A stretch of DNA of 9,743 nucleotides from Bacteroidota bacterium (GTDB lineage Bacteria; Bacteroidota; Bacteroidia; Chitinophagales; Chitinophagaceae), in the NCBI GenBank assembly GCA_023440945.1, contig JAEZRL010000121.1, positions 1 through 9,743 of the forward strand. Direction: 5' to 3'. This document shows, one piece after another, positions 1-7,199 of the stretch (positions are counted from its first letter, which is position 1; each line of letters begins with the position of its first letter). The notes below the pieces were generated by a model, which saw only the letters and a program-made list of their open reading frames with translations, was not told where the DNA came from and made no database searches. A program made the position numbers and the translations under genes.

Positions 1-2173
1 CTGTTTCCGTGTACAGGTCTCTTGCACCTTCAACCGTTAGAATAATGTTACCCAGCTTATCAGCATAACGCGCAAGTGTATCAAGATCATCACCAAATAT
101 CTTACATACAACATCCTGTCTTGCACCTGTCATCAACTCATTAAAACGCATTTGAACCGGAAATTGAAAACCCGTTGCTACACCGGGAACAGCCTGCAAC
201 TCTTCACTCATTTTATTCGCTAATTCAGGGAATGATTTTGCGCTTGTCCATTCTTTTTTATCTTTCAATATTACCATCATATCTGCGGCTTCAAGTGGCA
301 TGGGATCGGTTGGAATCTCACCTGAACCTATCTTGGTAACAACCTTTTCTACTTCAGGAAACTTCTTTAATAAAATGCCTGCTGTTTTTTCTGTTGTTTG
401 AATGGTGTTGGTTAAAGATGAACCTGTGAGTAACCGTGTATCTACTGCAAAATCGCCTTCTTCCAGTTGCGGAATAAATTCACCGCCTGAACGGGAAAGA
501 ATAATTACGGCGATACCAAACAATACAAAAGCTGATGTAATAATAACAACGGGAATTCGCAATGCTTTTTTTAATGCGGGCTGATAAACACGTTGTATTC
601 CATTCATCATGCGATCGCCCCATGATACTTTATTTTGTATTTTTTTACTAAGGAATAAACTGCTCATCATGGGTACATAGGTAAGCGATAAAATAAGTGC
701 ACCCAGGATAGCAAAGGAAACTGTTTCAGCCATCGGTCTGAACATCTTTCCTTCAATGCCCTGCAGTGATAAAATAGGCAGGTAAACCACAAGAATAATG
801 ATCTGTCCAAACGCTGCACTATTCATCATTTTACTTGCTGATCTTTCTACTTCTGCATTCATCTGCTGCCGCGAAACAGTAACAAGTTTTTTACCACCAA
901 ATAATTTGTCATGCAGTGTATGCATAACCGCTTCAACAATGATAACAGCCCCATCTACCAGCAAACCAAAATCAAGTGCCCCAAGACTCATCAAGTTTCC
1001 GCTCACGCCAAACAGGTTCATCATTATTACCGCAAAAAGCATGGATAAAGGAATGACTGATGCAACAATAAGACCTGCACGCATATTACCAAGAAAGATC
1101 ACCAGCACAAATACAACTATCAGTGCACCTTCCAAAAGATTTCTTTCTACTGTGCTGATAGCATGGCTCACCATTTTTGTGCGATCAAGAAAGGGTTCTA
1201 TCACTACACCCTCGGGCAACGTTTTTTCTATCTCTTTTATCTTGTTCTTGATGTTGCTTATAACCTTGTTGCTATTTTCACCTTTCAGCATCATTACAAC
1301 TGCACCTGCCACTTCACCTTTATCGTTATACACGGTTGCACCATAACGCACGGCCGTTCCCATCTTTACCTCAGCAACATCTTTTATTAAAACAGGAATG
1401 CTGCTATTTATTTGCTTTACTACAATATTGCCGATGTCTTCAAGATTCTTTGCAAGGCCTTCTGTTCTTATAAATAAAACATTGTCCCCTTTTTCAATAT
1501 AAGCACCACCGGCGTTTTGATTGTTTTGCTCAATTGCATTAAACACATCCTGTATGCCCAACTGAAAACCCTGCAGCTTAGCCGGATTGATCGCTACTTC
1601 ATATTGTTTTACAGCACCGCCAAAACTGCTAACATCGGCAACACCTTCTGTTCCCAACAATTGTCTTCTTACTATCCAATCCTGTATATCTCTTAAAGCA
1701 GCAAGATCATACTTGCCTTCATAACCTGGCTTTGCACGAACAACATATTGAAATATTTCTCCAAGTCCGGTTGTTACAGGCCCAAGTTCAGGTTCGCCCA
1801 TTCCTTCCGGAATTTGCTGACGCACTTGCATCAATCTTTCACTAACCTGTTGTCTCGCCCAATACACATCTGTTTTATCTTCAAAAACAATTGTAACAAG
1901 ACTTAACCCAAAACGCGAAAAACTTCTTTGCTCAATAATGCCAGGTACATTACGGGTGGCCTGTTCAACCGGCACCGTTATAAAACGTTCAACATCCGGT
2001 GCACTTAAACTGGGCGCAGAAGTTATAACAAGTACCTGGTTGTTGGTAATATCGGGCACTGCATCAATTGGCAGCCGTGTAATAGAATAACTGCCATAAG
2101 CAATCAACCCAAGTATAAATAATCCAATGATCAGTTTATTCTTTATCGAAAAACGGATAATAGCATGTAACAT
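1..2173 (-). CDS. czcA: CzcA/CusA-family heavy-metal efflux RND transporter, N-terminal ~724 residues (3' end outside window)
   Basis: Inner-membrane proton/metal antiporter that, with a membrane-fusion protein and an outer-membrane channel, exports metal ions from the periplasm and cytoplasm. The frame is open from the ATG at 2173 to the window edge. The protein begins MLHAIIRFSIKNKLIIGLF, the usual first membrane helix, followed by the LPIDAVPDITNNQV segment typical of heavy-metal RND pumps, then the first periplasmic porter domain to about residue 335 and a helix bundle after it. The helix-4 motif DFGLLVDGAVIIVE places D401, D407 and E414 where CzcA has its proton-relay residues (family knowledge). 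The stretch MRFNELMTGAR with M681 looks more like divalent-cation pumps (Zn/Co/Cd/Ni) than the Cu/Ag pump CusA, but the ion is not certain. About 300 residues, including the rest of the second porter domain and the last helices, are missing. The upstream neighbour on the same strand is a small exported protein. Confidence 0.95.
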   Translation of the reverse strand, partial: MLHAIIRFSIKNKLIIGLFILGLIAYGSYSITRLPIDAVPDITNNQVLVITSAPSLSAPDVERFITVPVEQATRNVPGIIEQRSFSRFGLSLVTIVFEDKTDVYWARQQVSERLMQVRQQIPEGMGEPELGPVTTGLGEIFQYVVRAKPGYEGKYDLAALRDIQDWIVRRQLLGTEGVADVSSFGGAVKQYEVAINPAKLQGFQLGIQDVFNAIEQNNQNAGGAYIEKGDNVLFIRTEGLAKNLEDIGNIVVKQINSSIPVLIKDVAEVKMGTAVRYGATVYNDKGEVAGAVVMMLKGENSNKVISNIKNKIKEIEKTLPEGVVIEPFLDRTKMVSHAISTVERNLLEGALIVVFVLVIFLGNMRAGLIVASVIPLSMLFAVIMMNLFGVSGNLMSLGALDFGLLVDGAVIIVEAVMHTLHDKLFGGKKLVTVSRQQMNAEVERSASKMMNSAAFGQIIILVVYLPILSLQGIEGKMFRPMAETVSFAILGALILSLTYVPMMSSLFLSKKIQNKVSWGDRMMNGIQRVYQPALKKALRIPVVIITSAFVLFGIAVIILSRSGGEFIPQLEEGDFAVDTRLLTGSSLTNTIQTTEKTAGILLKKFPEVEKVVTKIGSGEIPTDPMPLEAADMMVILKDKKEWTSAKSFPELANKMSEELQAVPGVATGFQFPVQMRFNELMTGARQDVVCKIFGDDLDTLARYADKLGNIILTVEGARDLYTET

Positions 2174-2227
2174 GCTTCTCTTTTTAATTGAGAAATAATT
2201 TTTCTGAGATACGAGCTTAAGCACTAC

Positions 2228-2300
2228 TGCTCAGCCTAGTTGTGTCAAATCGACGAAGGAGATTCGCGAACTCCTTAAAAAACGTTTCGAGGCCTGAGCA
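2228..2300. repeat. Nested palindromic element (REP-like) in the leader of the RND pump gene
   Basis: Outer arms TGCTCAGCCT (2228-2237) and AGGCCTGAGCA (2290-2300) are inverted repeats apart from one extra C. Inside lie TCGACG (2250-2255) facing CG...TCGA (2283-2290), and a central hairpin AAGGAG (2256-2261) / CTCCTT (2271-2276) around the self-complementary TTCGCGAA (2263-2270). The nesting suggests a long imperfect stem. The GTCAAATCGACGAAGGAG part resembles the GTCATTTCGA-type repetitive palindromes common in Bacteroidota genomes (from memory, not checked). It sits 55-127 bases upstream of the pump start, so it could also act in the mRNA leader. No second copy is present in this window. 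Confidence 0.5.
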
Positions 2301-2426
2301 CTCACTTGTACTTTCTGTTCGCTATGCAGCATTATGAAAGAATACTTGTTACTACATAATGAACATTACAGCAACAACTTTAATAGGTACTGCACAACGA
2401 ATAGAACCAAATAAAAATGGAGTTAT

Positions 2427-2810
2427 TTAAGCAAGCCGGGGAGGTTGGAAAATAGAATTATACGCAGTATATACGGGAACATTTTCGTTTTTGAGACGGT
2501 ACTTTTCCAAAGCATTTTCAGGTGCTTTCGCCTTTAATTCAACAGGCTCCGTTATAATGGTAGCAATGGTAAGACAACATTCTGTTTCATGTGTTTTAAA
2601 AGGCAGTTTCATATCCTGCTGGTAATCGCTGTCTATCCCAACATCAAGACAATAATGCATCTTTAAAAAAGCAGTGATAGTAATGTTTGGACTTTCTTCT
2701 TTATGTTGGATGAAATGCGTTATCAACAAAGGCAGCTTTAATACCTGGTACGCATCAGTAGCACCAAATAAGTAAACAGAAAAAAGAATTATGGCTGCCC
2801 ATTTTTTCAC
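2427..2810 (-). CDS. Small exported protein of unknown function preceding a metal-efflux RND gene
   Basis: Encodes 127 residues. The start is a GTG at 2810; the upstream frame reaches a stop within a few codons without an ATG, so no better start exists. Residues 1-20 (MKKW then a hydrophobic run ending GATDA) look like a signal peptide, so the product is probably periplasmic or surface exposed. The mature part has several potential metal ligands: H32, H36, H52, C54, H74, C78 and C79. The segments FLKMHY (48-53) and DMKLPFK (66-72) and the C-terminal FQPPR (121-125) recall a family of ~130-residue hypothetical proteins encoded beside CzcA-type pumps in Bacteroidota (recalled, not searched). 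It lies 253 bases upstream of the pump on the same strand, so co-transcription and a role in metal sensing or handling are plausible, but no function is established. Confidence 0.8.
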   Translation of the reverse strand: MKKWAAIILFSVYLFGATDAYQVLKLPLLITHFIQHKEESPNITITAFLKMHYCLDVGIDSDYQQDMKLPFKTHETECCLTIATIITEPVELKAKAPENALEKYRLKNENVPVYTAYNSIFQPPRLA

Positions 2811-2814
2811 GATG

Positions 2815-2822
2815 CAAATATA
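2815..2822 (-). promoter_or_regulatory. Candidate -7 element TATATTTG for the small exported protein
   Basis: On the minus strand TATATTTG matches the Bacteroidota -7 consensus TAnnTTTG exactly and ends only 4 bases before the GTG start at 2810. No convincing TTTG stands at the usual -33 distance. If used, the transcript would be leaderless or nearly so. Confidence 0.4.
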
Positions 2823-2980
2823 ATACTCAATAAATATGATTTTTATTTCTTTGTTTTAAATGGTAGTGCTATTATCAGTATCATTAAAAAAGTTGTTTCT
2901 AACTCAAGGGATAGCAGTCAAACTGTTCCTCTTAATATTTAGAAAAAAAAGACAAAAAACATAAGTAACACTTTTACTCC

Positions 2981-3955
2981 TTATATCATCATCACCTTTT
3001 TCTTCAGCTTTATTTGTTTATCCTCCTTTTGCTGAAGACGGTATTTTGCAAGGTTAATCAGCAATACACTTCCCAGTATAATTGCAAGGCCGATAATTTG
3101 AAGTAAACTCATTTTTTCTCCGGCAAAAAATACTCCCAATAATACAGCCACAACAGGATTTACATAAGCATAAGTGCTTACTTGTGTAGCGGTTTTTACT
3201 TTCAGCAACCATACATACGCGCTGTAAGCTGCCAATGAACCCAGAAATATGAGGAACAATAAACTTAACCATGAATGAATGCTAACGACCTGCCAATGAA
3301 AATTATCAAACTCATGATGAAGCAGGCTGAAAGGTAAAAAAGCCATACCTGCTGCAAACATTTGCCAGGCTGTATTTACTGTTGTTGAACCGGTTGATTT
3401 ATATTTTGCATAAAGTGACCCGCCGGACCAGCTTATAGATCCAATAACAAGTAATGCAAGGCCGCTGATCTGCAATAAATTATTTTTTGAATGAGCAACA
3501 GAAACAGCACTTTCACTAAACAACAGAATAACACCAATAAATCCAACAACAATACCGATAATGGTTTCGCGACTTTTAAAATTTATTTTCCATTTGCTTT
3601 TATCCAGCAAAACAAACCATAGCGGCGCAGCAGAAACAAGCACAGCTACCAAAGAGCTTGGTAAAAATTGTTCAACCCATATAACTACACCATTGCCTAT
3701 GAATAACATCAACAAGCCACTTATTGCTGCATGTTTTATTTGTTGTAATTGCCATATATCTTCCCCTTGTATCTTACACCATATCAGCAATAAAAGTCCT
3801 GCTGTAGCAAATCGCATAAAACCTAACAGCAAAGCAGGGATGTGCTCGAGTGCCTGTTGTATAAAAAAATAAGTGGAACCCCATACTATATATACCGTTG
3901 CAAAGGCAATTATTACCATTAAAGCCGGTGTATTTTTCCTTTCTATGTTTCGCAT
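2981..3955 (-). CDS. EamA-family (drug/metabolite transporter superfamily) exporter, probably for an amino acid or related metabolite
   Basis: A 324-residue inner-membrane protein with about ten hydrophobic helices in two EamA repeats (roughly residues 12-145 and 160-305). The first helix contains VYIVWGSTYFFIQ and the following loop IPALLLGFMRF, both typical of the RhaT/YdcZ-like EamA group. The second repeat has the usual YAYVNPVVAVLLG near residues 263-275. Length is normal for the family, and the tail is short and lysine-rich (KEDKQIKLKKK). It starts 2 bases after the stop of the lrp-type gene, so the two are almost certainly translationally coupled in one operon. An Lrp/AsnC regulator paired with a DMT exporter usually means export of an amino acid sensed by the regulator; the substrate cannot be read from the sequence. 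Confidence 0.92.
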   Translation of the reverse strand: MRNIERKNTPALMVIIAFATVYIVWGSTYFFIQQALEHIPALLLGFMRFATAGLLLLIWCKIQGEDIWQLQQIKHAAISGLLMLFIGNGVVIWVEQFLPSSLVAVLVSAAPLWFVLLDKSKWKINFKSRETIIGIVVGFIGVILLFSESAVSVAHSKNNLLQISGLALLVIGSISWSGGSLYAKYKSTGSTTVNTAWQMFAAGMAFLPFSLLHHEFDNFHWQVVSIHSWLSLLFLIFLGSLAAYSAYVWLLKVKTATQVSTYAYVNPVVAVLLGVFFAGEKMSLLQIIGLAIILGSVLLINLAKYRLQQKEDKQIKLKKKVMMI

Positions 3956-3957
3956 AA

Positions 3958-4437
3958 TTATTTTTTTGGAAGAACTATTTGTTGTTGCTCCTTTACAGTT
4001 TCAAGAACGATGGTTGTTTTTGTAGATGCAATGTTTGGAATTTTTTGCATCTGGTTGCGCATAAAATTCATCAACGAAGCAGAATCTTCTGTACGCACTT
4101 TTATCAAAAAACAATCTTCTCCTGCTATATGATGTACTTCCTGCACTTCGGGAATCTTTGCTAATGCCTGCGCCGTTTTGCTATTACACGAAAACCCTTC
4201 TGAAGATTTTATAAAAATAAATGCCAGTAATTTCTGATGAACTGCTGCAGGCTCAATTTGTGTATAATAACCTGTGATCACTTTTTTTTGTTCCAGCTTT
4301 TTTACTCTTTCCAAAACCGCTGAAGGTGCCATGCTCAATTCTCTTGCCAGTTCCGCATTGGAGATGCGGGCATTTGTTTGCATCAACTTCAGTATCTGGA
4401 TGTCTATATTATCTAAATTAATCTCCATTTCCGACAA
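3958..4437 (-). CDS. Lrp/AsnC-family transcriptional regulator
   Basis: A 159-residue DNA-binding regulator. Residues 7-60 form the AsnC-type helix-turn-helix: LDNIDIQILKLMQTNARIS, then NAELARELSMAPSAVLERV, including the typical IDxxIL start and the recognition helix around SAVLERVKKLE. ITGYYTQIEP leads into the RAM effector-binding domain (about 66-150), with VQEVHHIAGEDCFLIKV matching the conserved V-xxxx-GxxDxxLKV element. Such proteins form octamers or other oligomers and bind amino acids through the RAM domain (family knowledge). It is the first gene of an operon with the EamA exporter, 2 bases apart. The start at 4437 was chosen because it gives the usual short N-terminal lead; the ATG three codons later (4428) is an alternative. 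A palindromic Lrp-like site lies 24 bases upstream of the start, suggesting autoregulation. Confidence 0.95.
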   Translation of the reverse strand: MSEMEINLDNIDIQILKLMQTNARISNAELARELSMAPSAVLERVKKLEQKKVITGYYTQIEPAAVHQKLLAFIFIKSSEGFSCNSKTAQALAKIPEVQEVHHIAGEDCFLIKVRTEDSASLMNFMRNQMQKIPNIASTKTTIVLETVKEQQQIVLPKK

Positions 4438-4461
4438 TTATATGGTAAAAGTAAAAATTTT

Positions 4462-4476
4462 TAGAATTAAATTCTG
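4462..4476. promoter_or_regulatory. Candidate Lrp operator, TAGAATTAAATTCTG
   Basis: The site contains the 13-bp palindrome AGAATT-A-AATTCT (4463-4475). It fits the E. coli Lrp consensus YAGHAWATTWTDCTR at 12 of 15 positions; only the three central bases differ. It lies 24 bases upstream of the lrp-type start, close to a weak -7 candidate TACTTTTA (minus strand, 4453-4446), where a bound regulator could control its own operon. The gap's right side carries the separate ccmC promoter candidate. Confidence 0.5.
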
Positions 4477-4565
4477 AATTTATTGTTTATATCAGAACTT
4501 TTATTGAATATCACTTTATGTATCGCTAAACACCTTCACTAAAAAACTTGCTTCATTTAAGAAGT

Positions 4566-4605
4566 GTTTCTTCTATATGTAGAAAACAACAACTGTTTCT
4601 AGAAA
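4566..4605. promoter_or_regulatory. Two dyad-symmetric TTTCT...AGAAA motifs upstream of the ccmC promoter
   Basis: An imperfect dyad (GTTTCTTCTA / TAGAAAAC, 4566-4587) is followed by a perfect 10-bp palindrome TTTCTAGAAA (4596-4605). Both share the half-sites TTTCT and AGAAA and lie 20-60 bases upstream of the ccmC -33 candidate. They could be sites for a dimeric regulator; AT-rich DNA makes chance occurrence possible. Confidence 0.25.
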
Positions 4606-4627
4606 TAATAAAAAAAACTAACAGGTG

Positions 4628-4655
4628 TTTGTTAATATGCTTTCCCCTAATTTTG
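4628..4655 (+). promoter_or_regulatory. Candidate promoter for ccmC-ccmD
   Basis: TTTG at 4628-4631 (-33 element) and TAATTTTG at 4648-4655 (a perfect TAnnTTTG -7 element) are separated by 16 bases, slightly shorter than typical for Bacteroidota primary-sigma promoters. Transcription would start near 4662 and give a leader of about 55 bases before the ATG at 4718. This is the best promoter match in the window. Confidence 0.6.
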
Positions 4656-4717
4656 CAGCGCAATAATTGATATGTAAAAATTAACTTCAACGATTGCATC
4701 ACTAAAACGATTTAATC

Positions 4718-5395
4718 ATGCAACGATCCTGGTGGAAGATCTTATCGTTTGTTTTATTACTCTATACCTGCATTTATGGATTTTTTGTTCATATACCTAA
4801 GCTCGACGACCGAATGCAGGAGTCGGTTAGAAACCTTTTCTTCCACGTACCCATGTGGTTTGGTATGATGATCATGTTCATCACTTCGGTTGTGTATGCT
4901 GTTAAGTACTTACGCTCTCAAAACCCTCTGCACGATTTTTATTCAGTTGAATATGCCAGAACAGGTTTAGTGTTTGGCGTTTTAGGCATTATTACCGGCG
5001 CTATATGGGCAAACTATCAATGGGGCGCATACTGGAGTGGCGACCCCAAACAAAACGGCGCTGCCATTGCTTTGCTTATTTATTTCGCTTACTTTATTTT
5101 ACGTGGTTCGCTTACAGATATAGATAAACGTTCAAAGATTAGTGCGGTGTATAACATCTTTGCATTTTGCATGTTATTTCCTACAATCTGGATATTACCC
5201 CGTTTAACGGAATCACTGCATCCGGGTGGTTTGGGCAGTGAAGGAAACCCCGGTTTAAATCCTACAGACCTTGATACAAATATGCGCCTTGTTTGGTATC
5301 CGGCTATTATTGGCTGGACCTTATTAGGTGTTTGGATATCTACTTTAAGAATACGCCTCCGTATTTATCAGGAAAAACTCTATACCAATGGATAA
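4718..5395 (+). CDS. ccmC: Cytochrome c maturation protein CcmC/CcsA-like heme-handling membrane protein
   Basis: A 225-residue integral membrane protein of the Cytochrom_C_asm (WWD) family, which presents heme on the periplasmic side for transfer to the heme chaperone CcmE in c-type cytochrome assembly. About six membrane helices are visible. The tryptophan-rich periplasmic signature runs from W97 to Q112 (WANYQWGAYWSGDPKQ), and H43 (FFHVPMWF) and H168 (ESLHPGG) occupy the positions of the two conserved heme-binding histidines. The motif reads WSGDPKQ rather than the WxWDxR of proteobacterial CcmC; from memory this is the usual form in Bacteroidota. Its stop overlaps the start of the ccmD-like gene by 8 bases, so translation is coupled. 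A promoter candidate lies about 63 bases upstream. Neither ccmE nor ccmB is in the window. Confidence 0.93.
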   Translation: MQRSWWKILSFVLLLYTCIYGFFVHIPKLDDRMQESVRNLFFHVPMWFGMMIMFITSVVYAVKYLRSQNPLHDFYSVEYARTGLVFGVLGIITGAIWANYQWGAYWSGDPKQNGAAIALLIYFAYFILRGSLTDIDKRSKISAVYNIFAFCMLFPTIWILPRLTESLHPGGLGSEGNPGLNPTDLDTNMRLVWYPAIIGWTLLGVWISTLRIRLRIYQEKLYTNG

Positions 5396-5618
5396 GTTAA
5401 AAAGATTCGGTCTTGTTCTTGCATTCTCAATAATCGGTGTTCTCGCTTTTGCACAAGATGTAAACGATACAGCGCAACCTACTGCAGATATTATGCGCAG
5501 CAACGGTAAAATTTACGTTGTGGTGGCTGTTATCGTCACCATCCTTGTTGGTGTATTTGTATATCTTTTTAGTCTTGATAAAAGAATCAAGAAATTAGAA
5601 AGAGGTGAGAAAGATTAA
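5388..5618 (+). CDS. ccmD: CcmD-like small membrane protein
   Basis: A 76-residue protein starting at the ATG at 5388 inside the end of ccmC. Residues 1-22 (MDKLKRFGLVLAFSIIGVLAFA) look like a cleavable signal peptide or a first membrane helix. A linker of about 25 residues follows, then one clear membrane helix (about 43-64, IYVVVAVIVTILVGVFVYLF) and a short charged tail (DKRIKKLERGEKD) expected in the cytoplasm. CcmD in proteobacteria is a single-helix peptide that helps release holo-CcmE from the CcmABC complex; the position directly after ccmC and the helix-plus-charged-tail layout fit that role. The signal-peptide-like start makes it longer than proteobacterial CcmD. Assignment rests on context and topology rather than strong sequence identity. 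Confidence 0.75.
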   Translation: MDKLKRFGLVLAFSIIGVLAFAQDVNDTAQPTADIMRSNGKIYVVVAVIVTILVGVFVYLFSLDKRIKKLERGEKD

Positions 5619-5724
5619 ATCTTCACCTGCTCTATAGCGAATAAGGCGTTGAAGTGAATGACACAACAAAAGTTGAGTATGGTTGCTAATGCTTGCCAAA
5701 TAAATAACATTTAAAATATATAGC

Positions 5725-7143
5725 ATGCCAGAAGAGAATTATAGTTTTTTTGAGAACGTGCTGAGGAGCTTTGATAAGGCTGCACGTTTTACAAAATGGG
5801 AACCGGGTATACTGGAACAAATTAAAGTGTGCAACGCGGTTTATAAAATGAAGTTCCCTATAAGAAGGGATGATGGTTCTATTGAAGTGATAGAAGCATA
5901 TCGTGTACAGCATTCGCATCATAAAACGCCTTGTAAAGGTGGTATCCGTTTTAGCGAAGCGGTTGACCAGGATGAAGTGATGGCGCTTGCAGCATTAATG
6001 ACTTATAAGTGCGCTATTGTAAATGTGCCGTTTGGCGGTGCTAAAGGCGGTATTAAAATAAGTCCGCGTAAATACAGCGAATTTGAACTGCAGAAAATCA
6101 CGAGACGTTATACTTCAGAGTTAGTAAAGAAAAATTTTATTGGGCCGGGCACCGACGTTCCTGCACCTGATTATGGTACAGGTGAAAGGGAAATGGCCTG
6201 GATTCTTGATACTTATACTGCAATGCACCCGGGGGAAGTAGATGCAATGGGTTGTGTTACTGGTAAGCCTGTTACACAAGGCGGTGTTCGTGGCCGTAGA
6301 GAAGCAACCGGTCTCGGGGTTTTTTATGGCATACGGGAAGTTTGCAACATGCCGGATATTATGCAGCGTTTAGGAATGACAACAGGTGTGAAGGGCAAAA
6401 GAATTATCGTACAGGGACTTGGAAATGTGGGTTATCACACTGCAAAGTTCTTCCGGCAAAATGGTGCTAAAGTTATTGCTATTGCAGAGTTTGAAGGTGC
6501 TATCTGCGATGAGAATGGTCTAGATGTAGAAGAAGTTTTTCAACATCGTAAGCAAACCGGCTCTATTTTAAATTTTAAAGGTGCAAAGAACATTGAAAAT
6601 ACGGCTGAGGCTTTGGAACTCGAGTGTGATATATTGATTCCTGCTGCACTTGAAAATGTTATCAATGGAGAAAATGCTGCACGTGTAAAAGCAAAGCTGA
6701 TAGGTGAAGCGGCGAACGGACCATTAACACCTGAAGCCGATGAAATATTGGCAAAAAAAGGCGTGATCGTTATTCCTGATATGTACCTGAATGCCGGGGG
6801 TGTTACCGTTTCTTATTTTGAATGGCTGAAGAACTTAAGCCACGTGCGTTACGGACGTATGGAAAAACGTTTTACCGAAAATATGAACAAACATATTTTA
6901 GGGCAGATAGAAGAACTGACCGGGAAAACAGTAGGCGAAAGGGAAAGATTATTTATTGAACATGGCGCCAGCGAAGCCGATCTTGTGCATAGCGGTTTGG
7001 AAGAAACCATGATAGAAGCCACTCATGAAATAATGGATGTGTGGAAATCAAATCCTGAAATACCAAATATGCGTACCGCAGCGTATGTTGTTGCAATCAA
7101 TAAAGTAGGAACTTCTTATGCTGAACTTGGTATTTTCCCATAA
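5725..7143 (+). CDS. gdhA: Glutamate dehydrogenase (Glu/Leu/Phe/Val dehydrogenase family), mitochondrial-like type
   Basis: A 472-residue cytoplasmic enzyme interconverting glutamate and 2-oxoglutarate plus ammonia with NAD(P). The dimerisation/catalytic domain (about 1-200) shows CKGGIRF with K71, TYKCAIVNVPFGGAKGG with K95 and catalytic K107, and GTDVPAPDYGTG with D149. The Rossmann domain begins near 224 with GLGNVG (231-236). NAGGVTVSYFEW (356-367) is typical of glutamate rather than leucine or phenylalanine dehydrogenases. VTGKPVTQGG, NL.HV.YGR and GASEADLVHSGL..TM strongly recall animal mitochondrial GDH. The segment between GR (378) and GASE (414) is 35 residues, close to the length of the regulatory antenna region of animal enzymes. 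No Shine-Dalgarno is evident. The gap after ccmD is 106 bases without a clear terminator or promoter, so read-through is possible. A strong terminator follows. Cofactor preference is not assigned. Confidence 0.93.
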   Translation: MPEENYSFFENVLRSFDKAARFTKWEPGILEQIKVCNAVYKMKFPIRRDDGSIEVIEAYRVQHSHHKTPCKGGIRFSEAVDQDEVMALAALMTYKCAIVNVPFGGAKGGIKISPRKYSEFELQKITRRYTSELVKKNFIGPGTDVPAPDYGTGEREMAWILDTYTAMHPGEVDAMGCVTGKPVTQGGVRGRREATGLGVFYGIREVCNMPDIMQRLGMTTGVKGKRIIVQGLGNVGYHTAKFFRQNGAKVIAIAEFEGAICDENGLDVEEVFQHRKQTGSILNFKGAKNIENTAEALELECDILIPAALENVINGENAARVKAKLIGEAANGPLTPEADEILAKKGVIVIPDMYLNAGGVTVSYFEWLKNLSHVRYGRMEKRFTENMNKHILGQIEELTGKTVGERERLFIEHGASEADLVHSGLEETMIEATHEIMDVWKSNPEIPNMRTAAYVVAINKVGTSYAELGIFP

Positions 7144-7173
7144 TTGAGGAACACCTTTTTTTTTGACCACCCG

Positions 7174-7199
7174 AAAGCCCTCTTTAGCAGAGGGTTTTT
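7174..7199 (+). terminator. Intrinsic terminator of the glutamate dehydrogenase gene
   Basis: Stem CCCTCT (7178-7183) / AGAGGG (7189-7194) with loop TTAGC, extendable by a G-T and A-T pairs, followed directly by TTTTT (7195-7199). It lies about 30 bases after the gdhA stop. Confidence 0.9.

Noticed and set aside
798..1346. Plus-strand frame of 182 codons
   Set aside because: It is antisense to the RND pump, whose minus-strand translation is continuous and full of family motifs.
2228..2300. Insertion sequence or intrinsic terminator
   Set aside because: No transposase or target duplication is seen, and neither strand has a clean T-tract right after the stem, so a REP-like or leader element is the more careful description.
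3561..3872. Plus-strand frame of 103 codons
   Set aside because: Antisense shadow of the EamA exporter; Cys/Ser-rich translation without domain features.
5619..5724. Terminator or promoter between ccmD and gdhA
   Set aside because: Only a CTTCA/TGAAG stem with a very long loop and an imperfect TATGGTTG box without a -33 partner are present; neither is strong enough to call.
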